NCBI GenBank assembly: GCA_903813345.2
Contig: CAIIXF020000005.1
Span: 29,949,375 to 30,013,374, forward strand
From: Owenia fusiformis
Lineage: Eukaryota > Annelida > Polychaeta > Sabellida > Oweniidae
Length of the DNA: 64,000 nucleotides
Direction: 5' to 3'
The notes under the pieces: generated by a model
Told to the model about the DNA's origin: nothing
The model's database searches: none
Seen by the model: the letters and a program-made list of their open reading frames with translations, nothing else
Part shown: positions 1 through 13,000 of the stretch, in pieces
Position numbering within the stretch: the first letter of the stretch is position 1
How the letters are laid out: the number at the start of each line of letters is the position of its first letter
Made by a program: the position numbers and the translations under genes

Positions 1-159
1 TGTAAAAGTAGATGATGGTTGAATATGATATAAGATAATATTTGAATGAAACAGTTTAATGTTAGTTGATAATTGAAGTGAAATGTCACATCTAGCAAAA
101 CAAATATAAATTGTTACAAGGATCAACATTCAAGCACAATGTGTTAGTTTATGAAGCAC

Positions 160-1068
160 CTGTTGGAGGGGATCTGCCAGAGCAATGGTCACATGGGTTC
201 TCACTTAAGCCCTCAATGAACCCATATTTCACACATGTTCCAGGGGCGCAACATTTTTTGTATCCCTTGTTCTTATCACAGTGGTAGAAACATTTGTCAT
301 CTTTCCTTATATACCAATCATCAGCTTTCTGGCTACAAACTGTTAGTAAAAACATGTTAGTTGTGCAAATGCATGTTATATAATGGTGCATTTATCATTA
401 TTTTGATTAAGGAATTATGTCCAAGTGTAAACAGTTGTGGAAGTACAAAGTAAATGTAAATGAATCAACATTTTAAACTTTCTCTTAGGGATAACAGGGG
501 ATTGTCAGCATTAAACCACTGTGAAATTAACTTCAGTTATCCATATCTGTTGATATTTGGACATGATCCCTAAATGCTTATGTTAATGATTGAAATATAT
601 TAGTTAATGACTATGTTAACATGTCTTCTTCAAATGAAATCTGTATGAATATTAGTATTAATGAATGATGATGACCTGAATCATCAGCTAATGCTGATTG
701 TACACAAATTCCACATGGATTGCCAAATCCTTCAGTAAAGCCTGCTTTCACACAACTTCCAGGAGCACATGTCTTCTCATATCCAATTCCATTGGCACAT
801 TGTAGGAACTTAAATGAATCAATCTTGATGAAAAGTCCAGTATCTTTGCCATCGCATGATGGAGGCGGGGGAGGGGTCGGTTCTGGGGTGTCACAATGGC
901 CACATGGATTATCCAGGCCTTGACGGAATCCTTTTACGACACAAGAGCCTTCAGCACAATATTTATGGTAGCCATTTCCATGGGAACAATGCAGGAATGT
1001 GAAGTGTCCTGTCTTGATAAACCAGCCCTCTGCCTTATCACTACAGTCTGGTGGGGGTAGGGGAGGTT
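160..1068 (-). CDS. Gene A exons 31-32: three more chitin-binding-like domains
   Basis: Exon 676-1068 encodes two domains in one exon (CSDKAEGWFIKTG... and CDGKDTGLFIKID...), separated by a TPEPTPPPPPS linker, with no internal intron. Its donor (GTCATC) is weak at +3, but the junction to 160-339 keeps frame and restores a Val-Cys. Exon 160-339 encodes one domain (DDWYIRKDDKCFYHC ... CCAPGTC ... NPCDHC) and ends CCTCCAACAG at donor GTGCTT, matching the end of exon 3813-3992. The coding sequence therefore continues beyond the left edge. Confidence 0.72.
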
Positions 1069-4000
1069 CTGATAGAGATTAACATTATGATAATTAATAT
1101 TCATGTACACTGTACAGTGTGTGTACAAAATGATTGTGATTAGTTGAGTTAGTTCTTATTCCGTTTGAGGTAAAGTCATTATTAGTTCAAAGTAAATCAT
1201 TAGTAAATCAATAAGTAAAAGATTAGTGAAGCAAATATTATTTTACAAAATCCCTCCCAGATTATAATTATATATGTGTACTCAACATTCTTATGAATGA
1301 ATTCCATACTATTACTTTAACATTCTCACAATTATTATATAACAATATATTACACAACTCGCATCAACCATAGCATATTGTACCAAACACACCGACTCAC
1401 ATACAATACTACAACAACAAAGGTCATCATACACTTTACTTTTATCGAATGTAATTTTGGAAAGCAATTACAAAGATCTACTCACCAATAACAAGCTATG
1501 TATAATTGATTTTCTCAGATTAACAAGCACTTTAAAGCAGACAAGCTACATGTAGTTACATAATACCTGAAAGAATCCCTGAAAAAAGGTTGCTGAATTA
1601 TACATATTCAACATTAAGACATGTCATAAGCATTATAAGCCAATGTTTTCAAATAAATTGAATGTGAAGAATAACCTTCAAAGTTATTCATCCTGCCTAT
1701 TGCCTACAATACAATATAAAAGCATATTTATATATCAAATGAACATATTGAAAGTGATACATGCATGCCCCTGAATGTTACTACATCTACCAAGCTAACC
1801 TGTGTAATCTATATCACCAAATGCACGCTTCTTTCGCCCACTGAGGTGATTAGTGATATACTGTGGAATATCAGTGTTAGCGTTACAGTTGTCTCCTTGG
1901 CAACAAAAGAAGCAGAATGGACTAGGGCTTGTTGCAATGCAATTGTTGGTGTTGCCCTTAGCGTTGTTTGTGCATGCTTCAGCTTGCTTTGCTCTCTTTG
2001 TGATGCGTAATTGCCTGCTGTTGTAGTCATAGCGTATTTCAGTCTCACAAGAGCAAGTTGGCTGTAGGGTTAAAGCAAGCAAGGCATAATTTCAAAGCAG
2101 TTAAGATATACATGCTCTACAATAAGCAATTTCATATTTACTATAAGAATTTTGAGTACATGTAAGTGGTAAATTATGCTGGTATAAAGTAATTAAGTGT
2201 TCACCGAGTTTCTTTGATAATTCAAAAAAAATCAAAGCCTGCATCCATGTTAAAACCAAAATTTTGATGCTATTATCTGAAAGAATTCATAATATCATAA
2301 AGCAGAAAAGCTTACAAATTCATTGCAAACAGTTGTTGATCCTCTTTGTAGGCACTCTGCATCACTGGCAGCATTATTGCAAGTGTGACAAATAAAACTT
2401 GATTTTGGTAGGACAGCTTTTGTTGGAGCAGCAGTAATAGCTACACCTGGTTCAGTTGTTGTTTGCTCTGCGACAGTTGTTGGATCTTCTACAGTTGATG
2501 AAAGATGATCTAGAGTTGTTGCTTGATCTGCTACAGTTGTTGACAGATCCGTTACAATTGTTGTTTGATCTTCTATATTTATCTCTGGATCTCCAATCAT
2601 TGTTTGATCTGCTACAGTTGATGCTTGATCTGCTATAGTTGTTGACAGATCTACCAAAGTTGTTGCTGAATCTGTTATAGTTGTTGTTTGGTCTGCAAAA
2701 ACTGTTGTCTTGTCTGATAGAATCGTTGCTTGATCTTTGACAGATGTTACTGAAGAACCTATTGTTGTTGGACGTGGCACAGATGTTGTAGGATATGTCA
2801 CAGCTGTAATGTGTATATAAAATGGTATTCTAAGTACTATAAAGCATAACAAGCAATGCATAAGTCTGCATTTATAAATAAGCAAAGCTAAAGACATGAA
2901 GTTTGAGTAAAATAACAAAAAGCCTCAAACCTGTAGAGTTCCCTTTACTGCAAGTAGCACATGGTCTAATGGTTCCTGATGAGAAACCATCTCTGATACA
3001 TGTGCCTGGTGGGCAGCACACACGTACAGGATTCTCCACTACACAGTGGTAGTAGCATTGTTCTGATGAGCTGGTTTGTTCTTCATCTTTCATGTACCAG
3101 TCTCCGAAACCACCTGGACATGTTGGTCCTTCATCTAACCAAGCAAAGCATCATACATATGCGTGAAAGCTTAATATGAATGTATGATACAAACAATAAA
3201 GAAGCAATATTAAAGCATGGATATATATGTTGTAAGCATTTGCAAATATTGAGAACTTAAGCTACTGTATTTTAAAGCATTTTCAGTGCAAGTATGTCAT
3301 GTTCAAAATGTAAGAAACCCTGAATCGTCAATTATGTTTCACTCTAATTAAGCTATATGTAAGCATTTAATAAAGCATTCGATTGAAAACATTTCTCAAA
3401 GAAATCATTTCAAATTAAGCTAGATGATAATTAAATGATAATAAGCATTTTCTACTCATGTAGCATATTTTTAAGCAGTTTAATAAAGCACATTTTATGG
3501 AAAGTTTTTAATTACATTTTTTGTCTAAGAAGAATTAAAAAAAATAAAATTTTGGAAAGCTATGTTCATAAGACCTATGAAACAAAAAATAAAAAATTAC
3601 ACATATCCCATATAATCACAACATTCAATCCATCATTCTTATTCTAATAATGCATGCTAATTCTCTCATCCAATCTCCTACAAATAGCACATCACAAAAA
3701 CAGCTTGTTCTGGTTTAGATCCTAATGTAATGTATCTCATTTTCCACTGTGCTGCTGAAAATTGAAGACATAAGTCCTAATTCCTATAAGTAAACTAATT
3801 GCTTTAACATACCTGTTGGAGGAGCTCCGCTGCAGTGATCACATGGGTTGTCCTCTCCTTGGCTGTAGCCTGGACGTACGCATGTTCCTGGGGCACAACA
3901 TAGCCTGTAGGGCACTTGGTTAGAGCACTGGTAGAAGCATCTGTAGTCTGTTGGGTCAGCGATGTACCAGTTAGTAAATTTGCCCTCACAGCCTACAGTT

Positions 4001-7000
4001 CAATACATATGGGGAATATTAGTATTGCATTGAACAAAAATGCAATTAGAATGGAATTTTGAATACCTACTGGTTTTGACTTAAAGGGTAACGCATATCG
4101 TTTAGCAAGTCTAACACTCGTTTTTGGTGTTGCTCACTGTTTATGATAAAAGGCACGATCCCGGAATAATACTCAAGGGTGTGAAGGTTGAGGTCAGTGT
4201 GTAAACACCTCTGCCTGTTTATGCAGCACTAGTGTAGTATAGATGGCCATGTGTGTGTAAAAGGGAAATTTTTATTTTGATGATCAATTTTACCTTTAAT
4301 TGGTGAAGTTTCATGATCTTCTGTTTGTATTTAATGAAAAAATTTATCTCTTGATTTACCTACCAAGTATACGTACAAAGCATGGTCTTATGAAATATCT
4401 CATTCATAGATGAAATAAAACATTTTGGACTAATACAAGGATGTTTTTCATGCATCCTTTGGATAAGTCACCCACTCAACCTCTCAATATTTACAGATTG
4501 TTAACTTTTCTACGCATTGTTTTATCTTTGCGAAGACAACTTGAATAAACTGGAATATACCAAACTCCCCTAAATAGACTGATCTAGTGGACTCGTCTGG
4601 AGTCGCCATACTGTATTTATACGGGAAGGTATACATAACCCTTTAAAGTCCTATTGCAAAACAGAATATATTATGTATAATTTTTAGACAATTATGTGAT
4701 AAACAGTGGTAATCTTCCTTGCAAGTGTATTTCTGAAACAGGAACAGTGTAAACACAAGGCATTAACATTCAAAATGTAATCACTTGCCATTTGTTACAT
4801 TTCTTACAGATGCCGAACACAAAATGCCAACCACCACCACTGAACACCACGTGTCAAACACCATCCACAAAAATTGGAGACTATAACAAAACATTGTGTT
4901 ACTATTGAAAAGCAATGTATCCATGTTCTCACCAGATCGTGCATTGTAATTGATCCAAGCTTGTATTGCTCTGGGTGCACATTGATCACATGGGTTGTTG
5001 ATCCCCTCAGTGAATCCAGCTTTGATGCAGGTACCTGGGGCACAACACTGCTTATAGGCGACTTCATTGGAACATTGGTGATAGCATCGGTCATCGACTT
5101 TGATGAAGTAGTTGGATTGCTTGCCTCGGCATACTGAGGAAGAAAGTAGAACATTAACGCCTAATCACACATTTCCACAAGTAGATTGTATTTACACAGT
5201 ATTTCATCATATAGCAAAATAACACTGTAAGTGGTCCACTATAATATTGAAAAGTAGACCTGGAACTCATAGGGTACCAAGTGCAATTCCTGATTTATTC
5301 ACTAAACCAGTGAAGCTAATTTAAATAATCCGTATTATTGATGAGCATTAACCAATTCTATGGGAAAATTCACGATGGGTAAATACTCAGTTTGTTTTCC
5401 TTACCATTCTGTTCTGGCTTGATATCCACGCATGCACTACATGGATTCTTACGTCCTTCCTCCCAGTTGTCTGTCATACATGTACCAAGACAACAACATG
5501 TGTAGATTGGGGTACCATCAACACATGCATAGAAGCAATTTCTGTTGATTGCATCTCCTTTGATGAAATAGTTGTTCTTGTGAGCAGCACAACCTTTAGG
5601 TGGCGGTGCGGTTGTCCAGGGTGCTAGCGTTGTGGTTACTAAATATACAATTTTCATATTATTTCATTTATTTCTTTTATCATTCATACATTTGTAGAGT
5701 TCACATATTCAATGGTATATGTAATGTGAAGTTTAAAAAATTAAATCTACAATAACTTAAATCAAAAGATAATCGTTTTAATGCATGAGACTGCAAGCAC
5801 TTGGATCATGCTGGCTAAAAAACAGTTTCGAGATGATATATAAAGAAATACAGTATAATTACATAAAAATGTTTTTTACTTATATTTCAGCTGGATTTAC
5901 ATGTACATGTAGTGAGACTTGTATTGTATTTTAAATGTTGGGGTTTTCTTAGTAACCTCAAAACTGAATTGTGCAGCAAATCAAGTAATAGAACTTACTT
6001 GCTGGGTTGCAGATAGGATCTAAGATTACAAGAGCAGCCTTAAGTTCAGCTTCTACCCTGGCTATAACATCATCTCCACATCCAATGGTTGCCTTAGCGA
6101 TACACTCGATTGTGATCTTAACATAGCTACAATATAATGTGAACAATATAATTAAATATAATAGTTCATTAAGATTTAGAATATATGTAGTACAGTTTAT
6201 GATAGCATGAGTGACTGAAGACGATATACATGTAAGTTAATATAAAATGTGAAAAAAAGTGAAAAAAATATGAAACTATGGAAATTAAACACCAAGGGTG
6301 TGTAACTGTGCTCTTCATTAACTTCTGATGCATTTCTTTAATTCAATGCATGTGAAATGACCTGAAGGCATGCCCATCTGGGAGCTGTAGTGTAACGAGC
6401 CAGATATTAGACATGAAAGGGATTGTGCTAAATTCAATGCCCAATACGGGAATTGAACCCAGGACCCTTCGCTCACAAGTCATACGCTCTACGTCCGAGC
6501 CATAAGGGCTAGCCACTACAGCTGAGACTGTAGAAGCGACTTGCTATTAAGGGTCATTCCACATGAAATATTCAAATCTTACTTACATGCAAACCTCTCT
6601 GTAGTCCCGCCTGATGATCACTGCTTCAGTGTTCTGTTTGGCAGATAGTTCAAGGAGACACCTGGGAAACATCAAAAATATGAAATAATTACCATTTTGG
6701 TATGTATATTCATTTAGTTAACCATTGCAATACAGATATAGATATATTGTAGATAAAAACTGACAAAACATCTCTCTGACTCAAACTCAAAACATACTTT
6801 GCAGCAGCATCGGTTACATAATATTCATCACACACTCCAGGAGGAGGAGTAGTTGGTGGTTTTGTGGGGCCATCATTGCAGTTACCTCCAACCAATCTCA
6901 GAGCCTCTTCAAATGAAGCCTTTATCCTCAGTTTCACAAAGTCTGAGCAGTCAACTGTGGCATCAAGGATACATTTACGGGTTGCTTCGATAGCGCTAAA

Positions 7001-10000
7001 ATACAATTAATAATCATTAATGTATACATAAAAATATTGGGCGAGACTTGAAAATTTGCATAAAATGTCACTCAATATAAAGTATTTAAAATTTGTTATG
7101 CACTGTACTCTTCAGTATTAACCATTGTTCCATGCTGTTGGATAAAAAAAATAAACAAATAATGTCTAAACTCTGAGGATTCTTATTATGAGACACCCCA
7201 TTCTTGAATGCAGTTTCCAAGATCAATAGTTAGCTTATTTTACTTACATACAGACTTTTTTCCATGATCCTTTACCATATTTGGCATCCAGAATAAGTAT
7301 ACTGAGGTCACTAACACACTTGCTGGCCACGGTAAACTTGCACTTGTCTCCTACAATGAATATAAATAATTCATCTTAATAGTTTAATACAAAATGAGGC
7401 TTACAGGACATGTGTCTCAATATCACATGGAACTGCACAGGGTCGAAGCACAAACATTAGAAATATTAGCTAAAGAGTACATATTGTACATGTTCATACA
7501 TACCTTCACATGGAGCTCTGAAGCATTCCTTCGTCTGTCTCTCCTTGATCTTAGGGATAATCTCTCCAATCTCCCATGACTTGGGCAGTTTAATAGATTT
7601 ATATGAGCCCTTGCCTGATTTTCCCTTGCTGTATCCCTTGCTAGATTTTCCCTTTGATTTGCTCTTGCTCCTCTTTCTTCTTCCTTTTCCTCCCTTGGCT
7701 GATTTACCTCCTTTGCTTGATTTTCCTCCTTTGCTTGATTTTCCTCCTTTGCTTGATTTTCCTCCTTTGCTTGATTTTCCACCAGATTTGCATTTGGATT
7801 TTCCACCCTTGGATTTACACTTTGATCCTTTACATTCACATTCATCAATGATCTCTTCACTTTTACATTTCTTTGATTTACCTTTGCTATCTTTACACAG
7901 GCATTTACCATCTTTGCTCTTTCCTCCAGTGCATTCCTTTGATTCAGGTTTTTCTGGCTTCTTGCAGCCTGCTCCTTTGCAAATCTTGCAGATTTGTTTA
8001 GGTGGAGGTTTAACATCAACTTCACAACTTCCCTTGCTGTACTTTCCAGATTTTCCTGATTTCCCTCCTTTTCCTTTAGAGTTGCACTTTGATCCTTTTC
8101 CAGAATATTTTGATTTTCCTCCTGAGTATTTGCCTGATTTACCTTTTGACTTTCCTTTACTCTTGCTCCTCTTTCTTCTTCCTTTTCCTCCCTTGCTTGA
8201 TTTTCCTCCCTTGCTTGATTTTCCTCCCTTGCTTGATTTTCCTCCCTTGCTTGATTTTCCTCCTTTGCATGATTTTCCTCCCTTGCCTGATTTTCCTCCC
8301 TTGCAGGATTTTCCTCCTCTGATTATGTCTTTATCATCAGGGATCTCCCTTGTTTTGGGTTCAATATCTTCACAGACACAGTTTTCATCCTGAAAATGAC
8401 AGTTTCATATGTTATTTCCAAATAAATGTGCAAAAATGTTCCTCTTTTCTGTTCAAACAAATTTAAAACCTATCCCGATATGAGATAATTATAAATACAA
8501 CTTGTACAATGACAAAATTATGTTTATGCAAAGAAATTTGCAGCTGGAATGTTTTAATGTGGATATGGACAAGGACTCTAAAACATATAAAATTCTTAAA
8601 AAGTCATGCCATTTAAATGGTATATCCATCATATGCAGGAAAGAATTATGCTATAATACAGGGTAACCCAAAATAAATGTTATCATCGTGGTGGAATTAT
8701 ATTGCATGTTTAATTTTGAGATATAGAGTAATCACATTTTCCATCCAGGTATGCTCTCATGTGAAAGTGTCCATAAATGTCAAAAAAATACAATTTTCTG
8801 ATATTGAAATTTCTTTCTGAATTGCTTTCATCCATATTATCAATAGTACAACGTATGTCATATATGCCCCTTTTCTAAACAATTTTGTCAAATATGATGA
8901 TCTGACTTGCTTATTGGGTTTTAAAAAAGATAGATTTCCTTACATATATTTTTGAGTGATTTGGAGTCAAAACATGCCTCCATGAAAAACACAATATATC
9001 CAAGTATTCAAGATGTTGATGCTACACAAGGACACCAATGTTTCATGCATTGAACATCTAAAGATTCCTTTATAATTGAGAAATTCAATCCTAAACTAGA
9101 CAGTAACGTTTATGGTATCACCCTGTATATATCACAACATATCGCAGTTACCTCCTTTGGATCGCAGACTTCCCAAATGCCATCTCTCTTGCATTCTCGC
9201 TCTCTGATTCTCTTTCCAATTCCGCAGTCCTTATCACATTTGCTCCATGCTCCCCACTGAGCCCAGTTCTTGCACTCCTCTGCAAAACAATAAAACTAAT
9301 TTAATCGGTATGACATCATATAAGACTGAATGCTTTAAGATATAGTATCTACAACTATTTTTGATGTTTTGAGTTTGGTTATCAATTTAAATTTATTCTT
9401 CAACAAGTATTGTAATGACTTCAGTATGAATGAAAAATCCATTGGTGATCTGGTCTCGGACTGTGATAATGGAACTTTAATGGTGGGAAGGGTGTTTAAG
9501 ATACTGTTTCTTTTCAAGTTAATTGTTTGGGATAGTTGGGCTTTGTTTTCCTTATGACTCTGATGTACCCTAAGCAGTATATGTTTTATTTTTCTTGCTG
9601 TGTTCTGTTACAGTTTTTGCTCGTTTCCCTTTGGCACTTGTGCATACATATTTATATTTATTTGTGTGATTTCTGGTGATATTGGTTTCTGAATAAGCAT
9701 CTGTGGGAGAAGGGTGTTTTCAGCATATTCATGTTTATTATTGTTCTTTTTTATGATTCCTTAATATGTTTGTAATTCCTCGGCAGAAATTGTTATTTAA
9801 ACAAGTGCAAATAAGTTTAAATTTTCAACAAAGTATTAAGCATATGTATTATATTTCAACATTGAACAACGATGAATATATACTTTTTGGCAAATTGAAC
9901 TTACCTCCTGGATACTTGGGTATTTTATCTGTGTTACAAAGATTGCTATTGCAACATTCATGGCATCTGTCAATAACTTGGCCATCATCACATTCATCAC

Positions 10001-13000
10001 GATTGTTAAGTCGCTTATTTTGACAAGCCTATGAAAAATAAAGATAAATGCATGGAGAGAATTGGAGAATGTGAATAAATTGAGTTAACATATTTACTAG
10101 ATATTTCTTTTGTATTCAGCAGTAAATTATTACAAAAATATAATCCACTGGATATCCTTGTTACATTCATAACTTTGTGACATTCATAATTTTGTGACAT
10201 TCATAACTTTGTGACATTCATAATTTTGTGACATTCATAACTTTGTGACATTCATAATTTTGTGACATTCATAACTTTGTGACATTCATAATTTTGCGAC
10301 ATTGATAACTTTGCAACATTCACAACTTTGTGACATTCATAACTTTGTGACATTCATAACTTTGTGACATTAATAACTTTGCGACATTCATAACTTTGTG
10401 ACATTCATAACTTTTAATATCATTAAAAAAACTGAGTTGAAAAGTACAATATATATTGTATGTTGAGACTGGTAAGTTAAACAGTGAAGTACATACATTC
10501 TTTCTCCTGCAGCCTTTAGACATGACGAGTCGTCCATCATGATTCTCAGTCTTGATGAAACAGCTGAACTGACCATTGGCAGGACATGGGACTGTCTCAC
10601 TAGATTTGTTGCAAGTACTTGGATTCAATCTATCGCAGGTGTAACACTCAAAGGTCTCGACAAAGACTGGAACAACAAACAAAATACAGTAATAACTGAA
10701 TCAATGTAAAAGATGCAAGTTATATAGAATAAAATCTGTATATCCCAACACCCCTCTAATCTGAACACATCTAAATGTGAACATTTTTTATCTCATATTG
10801 ACTCACATTAGTGAGTTAAAGTGAGTTAAATCTTAGTGATAACAACTAAAAAAAGATATTTTATTTTTAATTTTGTTACCCTTTTAAATTTAAATTTGAA
10901 ACCACATTGTGCGCTGATTAGAGAGAATATGGTATTTGTAATAACAGTACTTACTTTCATCACAATTTGGTCCTCTAAATCCTGGTGGACACTTGCAGAA
11001 ATAATAGTTATCTAGATTAAAGCAGCTTCCTCCATTTCGACATGATCCACGCCAGCAAGAACAATAGCCCTGCACCTATACATTAACAATACGAGAAATT
11101 ACTACTTTTTCTCCATCTTTTACACAATTAAATTTCATATCTGCAATTAATGACTTTGGCAATTCATGTAGATGCTAGTGGTTGCATCATACTAAGTCTC
11201 AAAACATAGGAAATCACAAATTGATAAGAGCCCTTGTTCATTTTAACAAAACCACTAATGATGATAAAAAAATGATAAGATATTGATAAAATTAAAAACT
11301 TTACAACTCAATGTATCTGTTTTATGTTTTATGGATCTATGAAAAAAGCATTTTCATATTAACAAGATTTATAGTTTCATTTACATGACGAAGTGCGATT
11401 ATATTCTTCCTGTTTATTATAAATGCAAGTGTATCAAAGGAACTTTTTTATAGGGGGATATATCATGCAAAATGAACATAGTAGTTGTTAGGGGGATATA
11501 TCACACAAAATGAACATAACAGTCATCTATATATGTGTACCTGTCTGAACATCGCATCAAATTCTGCCATGATTGAAACAGCTAGACTTCCAAATGGACC
11601 AGTACATTGTGATGCAAACTTGTAGACACACTGTTTCCTGGCAGAGATGTCTCTACAAAATACATACACATACAATGTAATAGAGTAAAACTTAAAAAGT
11701 GGAACACCTCTGTAAGTGGAACACCTCCATAAGTGGAACATTTTGCAGTGTCACATGACTAACTGACTCAATGTTAAACAAACCTTTGTTTGGAAGTGCA
11801 ACACCTCCCAAGTGGAACACTTTTTAGAGGTACCAAATATGTTCCTCTTACACAGGTTTTACTGTAAATTGACTCTGAAATATATTATCTGTAAAAGGCC
11901 AGACTGTATAACACATATGGAGAGACAAGTTTGTGTCCCCTGAATATTTATAAAAGAATTAAAACTAAATACGCACTTCAATATAAGTGTGTATGTAATG
12001 CAACGTATGTGTGCATGTACTATACCAAAAACTAAATATCCTCAAGGTTCACATTTGTTAAAGGAACATTCCTTGCCAAACCATCTCTCTCCTCATATGG
12101 TAGCTATAACCATATATATGCTTGCCATGTTTAGCAAAACACACAAAAATGTTTTGATATGGTCAAATTTGATCACTTAGAAATGTGATGCTCAATTCCA
12201 GTAAGCTGCCATCTTTTAAAATTTCACACAGGAAGTGATGTCATCGACTCTCAACTTTGCATATAGCATTAGGTGAGGAGCTATTAAGAATAACAAAACC
12301 AGCTAAATATTCTTTTTCAACTTTGTATCTTATTTAATCCTTCTGAAAATCTCTTCTTTTATTCTAAGTTTACAAGCCCTGAACATATTTTTGCACAGAA
12401 ATTAATGATCACTTATCTAGAAGTGATTTTGTGCTACTTTCCTATACTGTTATGGGCAAGGTTATAGAAGTTGAGAGTTGATGACATCACTTCCTGCAAG
12501 AAATCTTAAAAGATGGCAGCTCACTGGAAATAAGCACTAGATTTTTAAATGATCAATATTGACCATATTAAAACATTTTCCCATGTTTTGCTAAATATGG
12601 AAACTATATATATGATTATAGCTACCATATCAAGAGAGAATGGGTCTGGCAAGGAATATTCCTTTAAGCATAATCTCCTTCCTGATGGAAGAAATGAAAT
12701 GAGGAAAACTATAGCAACTGTCATAATTACTGATAGTGCGATTCATATGGGAATCCTAAAACGTTCAACCCTATTTCATTTATTTGAATAATGTTCCAAA
12801 AGCCTCAAGGTATTTCCATTCCTAATTAAAAAATGGGAATTTATATTGTTTTGTAAGTGCTGTCTGCTGGGGAATCAGTCTTTTGGGATCCATTTGTTCA
12901 AATATGATCTTGTTTCAAAATTAGTAGTTATGTCGTTACAGTGACAGTTAAATACTAAAGTAGTTTTCTATTGTTTTAATGTTTTGATTATGCATTGAAA

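Noticed and set aside
6400-6520. Functional tRNA gene
   Set aside because: A and B boxes are present but stems pair poorly and the sequence continues as a dispersed repeat; a SINE is more likely.
7545-8393. Long plus-strand frame of Leu/Pro/Phe repeats, and a minus-strand frame of NQAKEE repeats
   Set aside because: Both are other frames of the KGS-rich exon. The frame that joins TSP1 upstream and the six-Cys unit downstream is the GGKSSK frame.
10155-10412. CRISPR-like appearance of regularly repeated 17-mers
   Set aside because: Units are contiguous without unique spacers, in animal intron DNA; it is a minisatellite.
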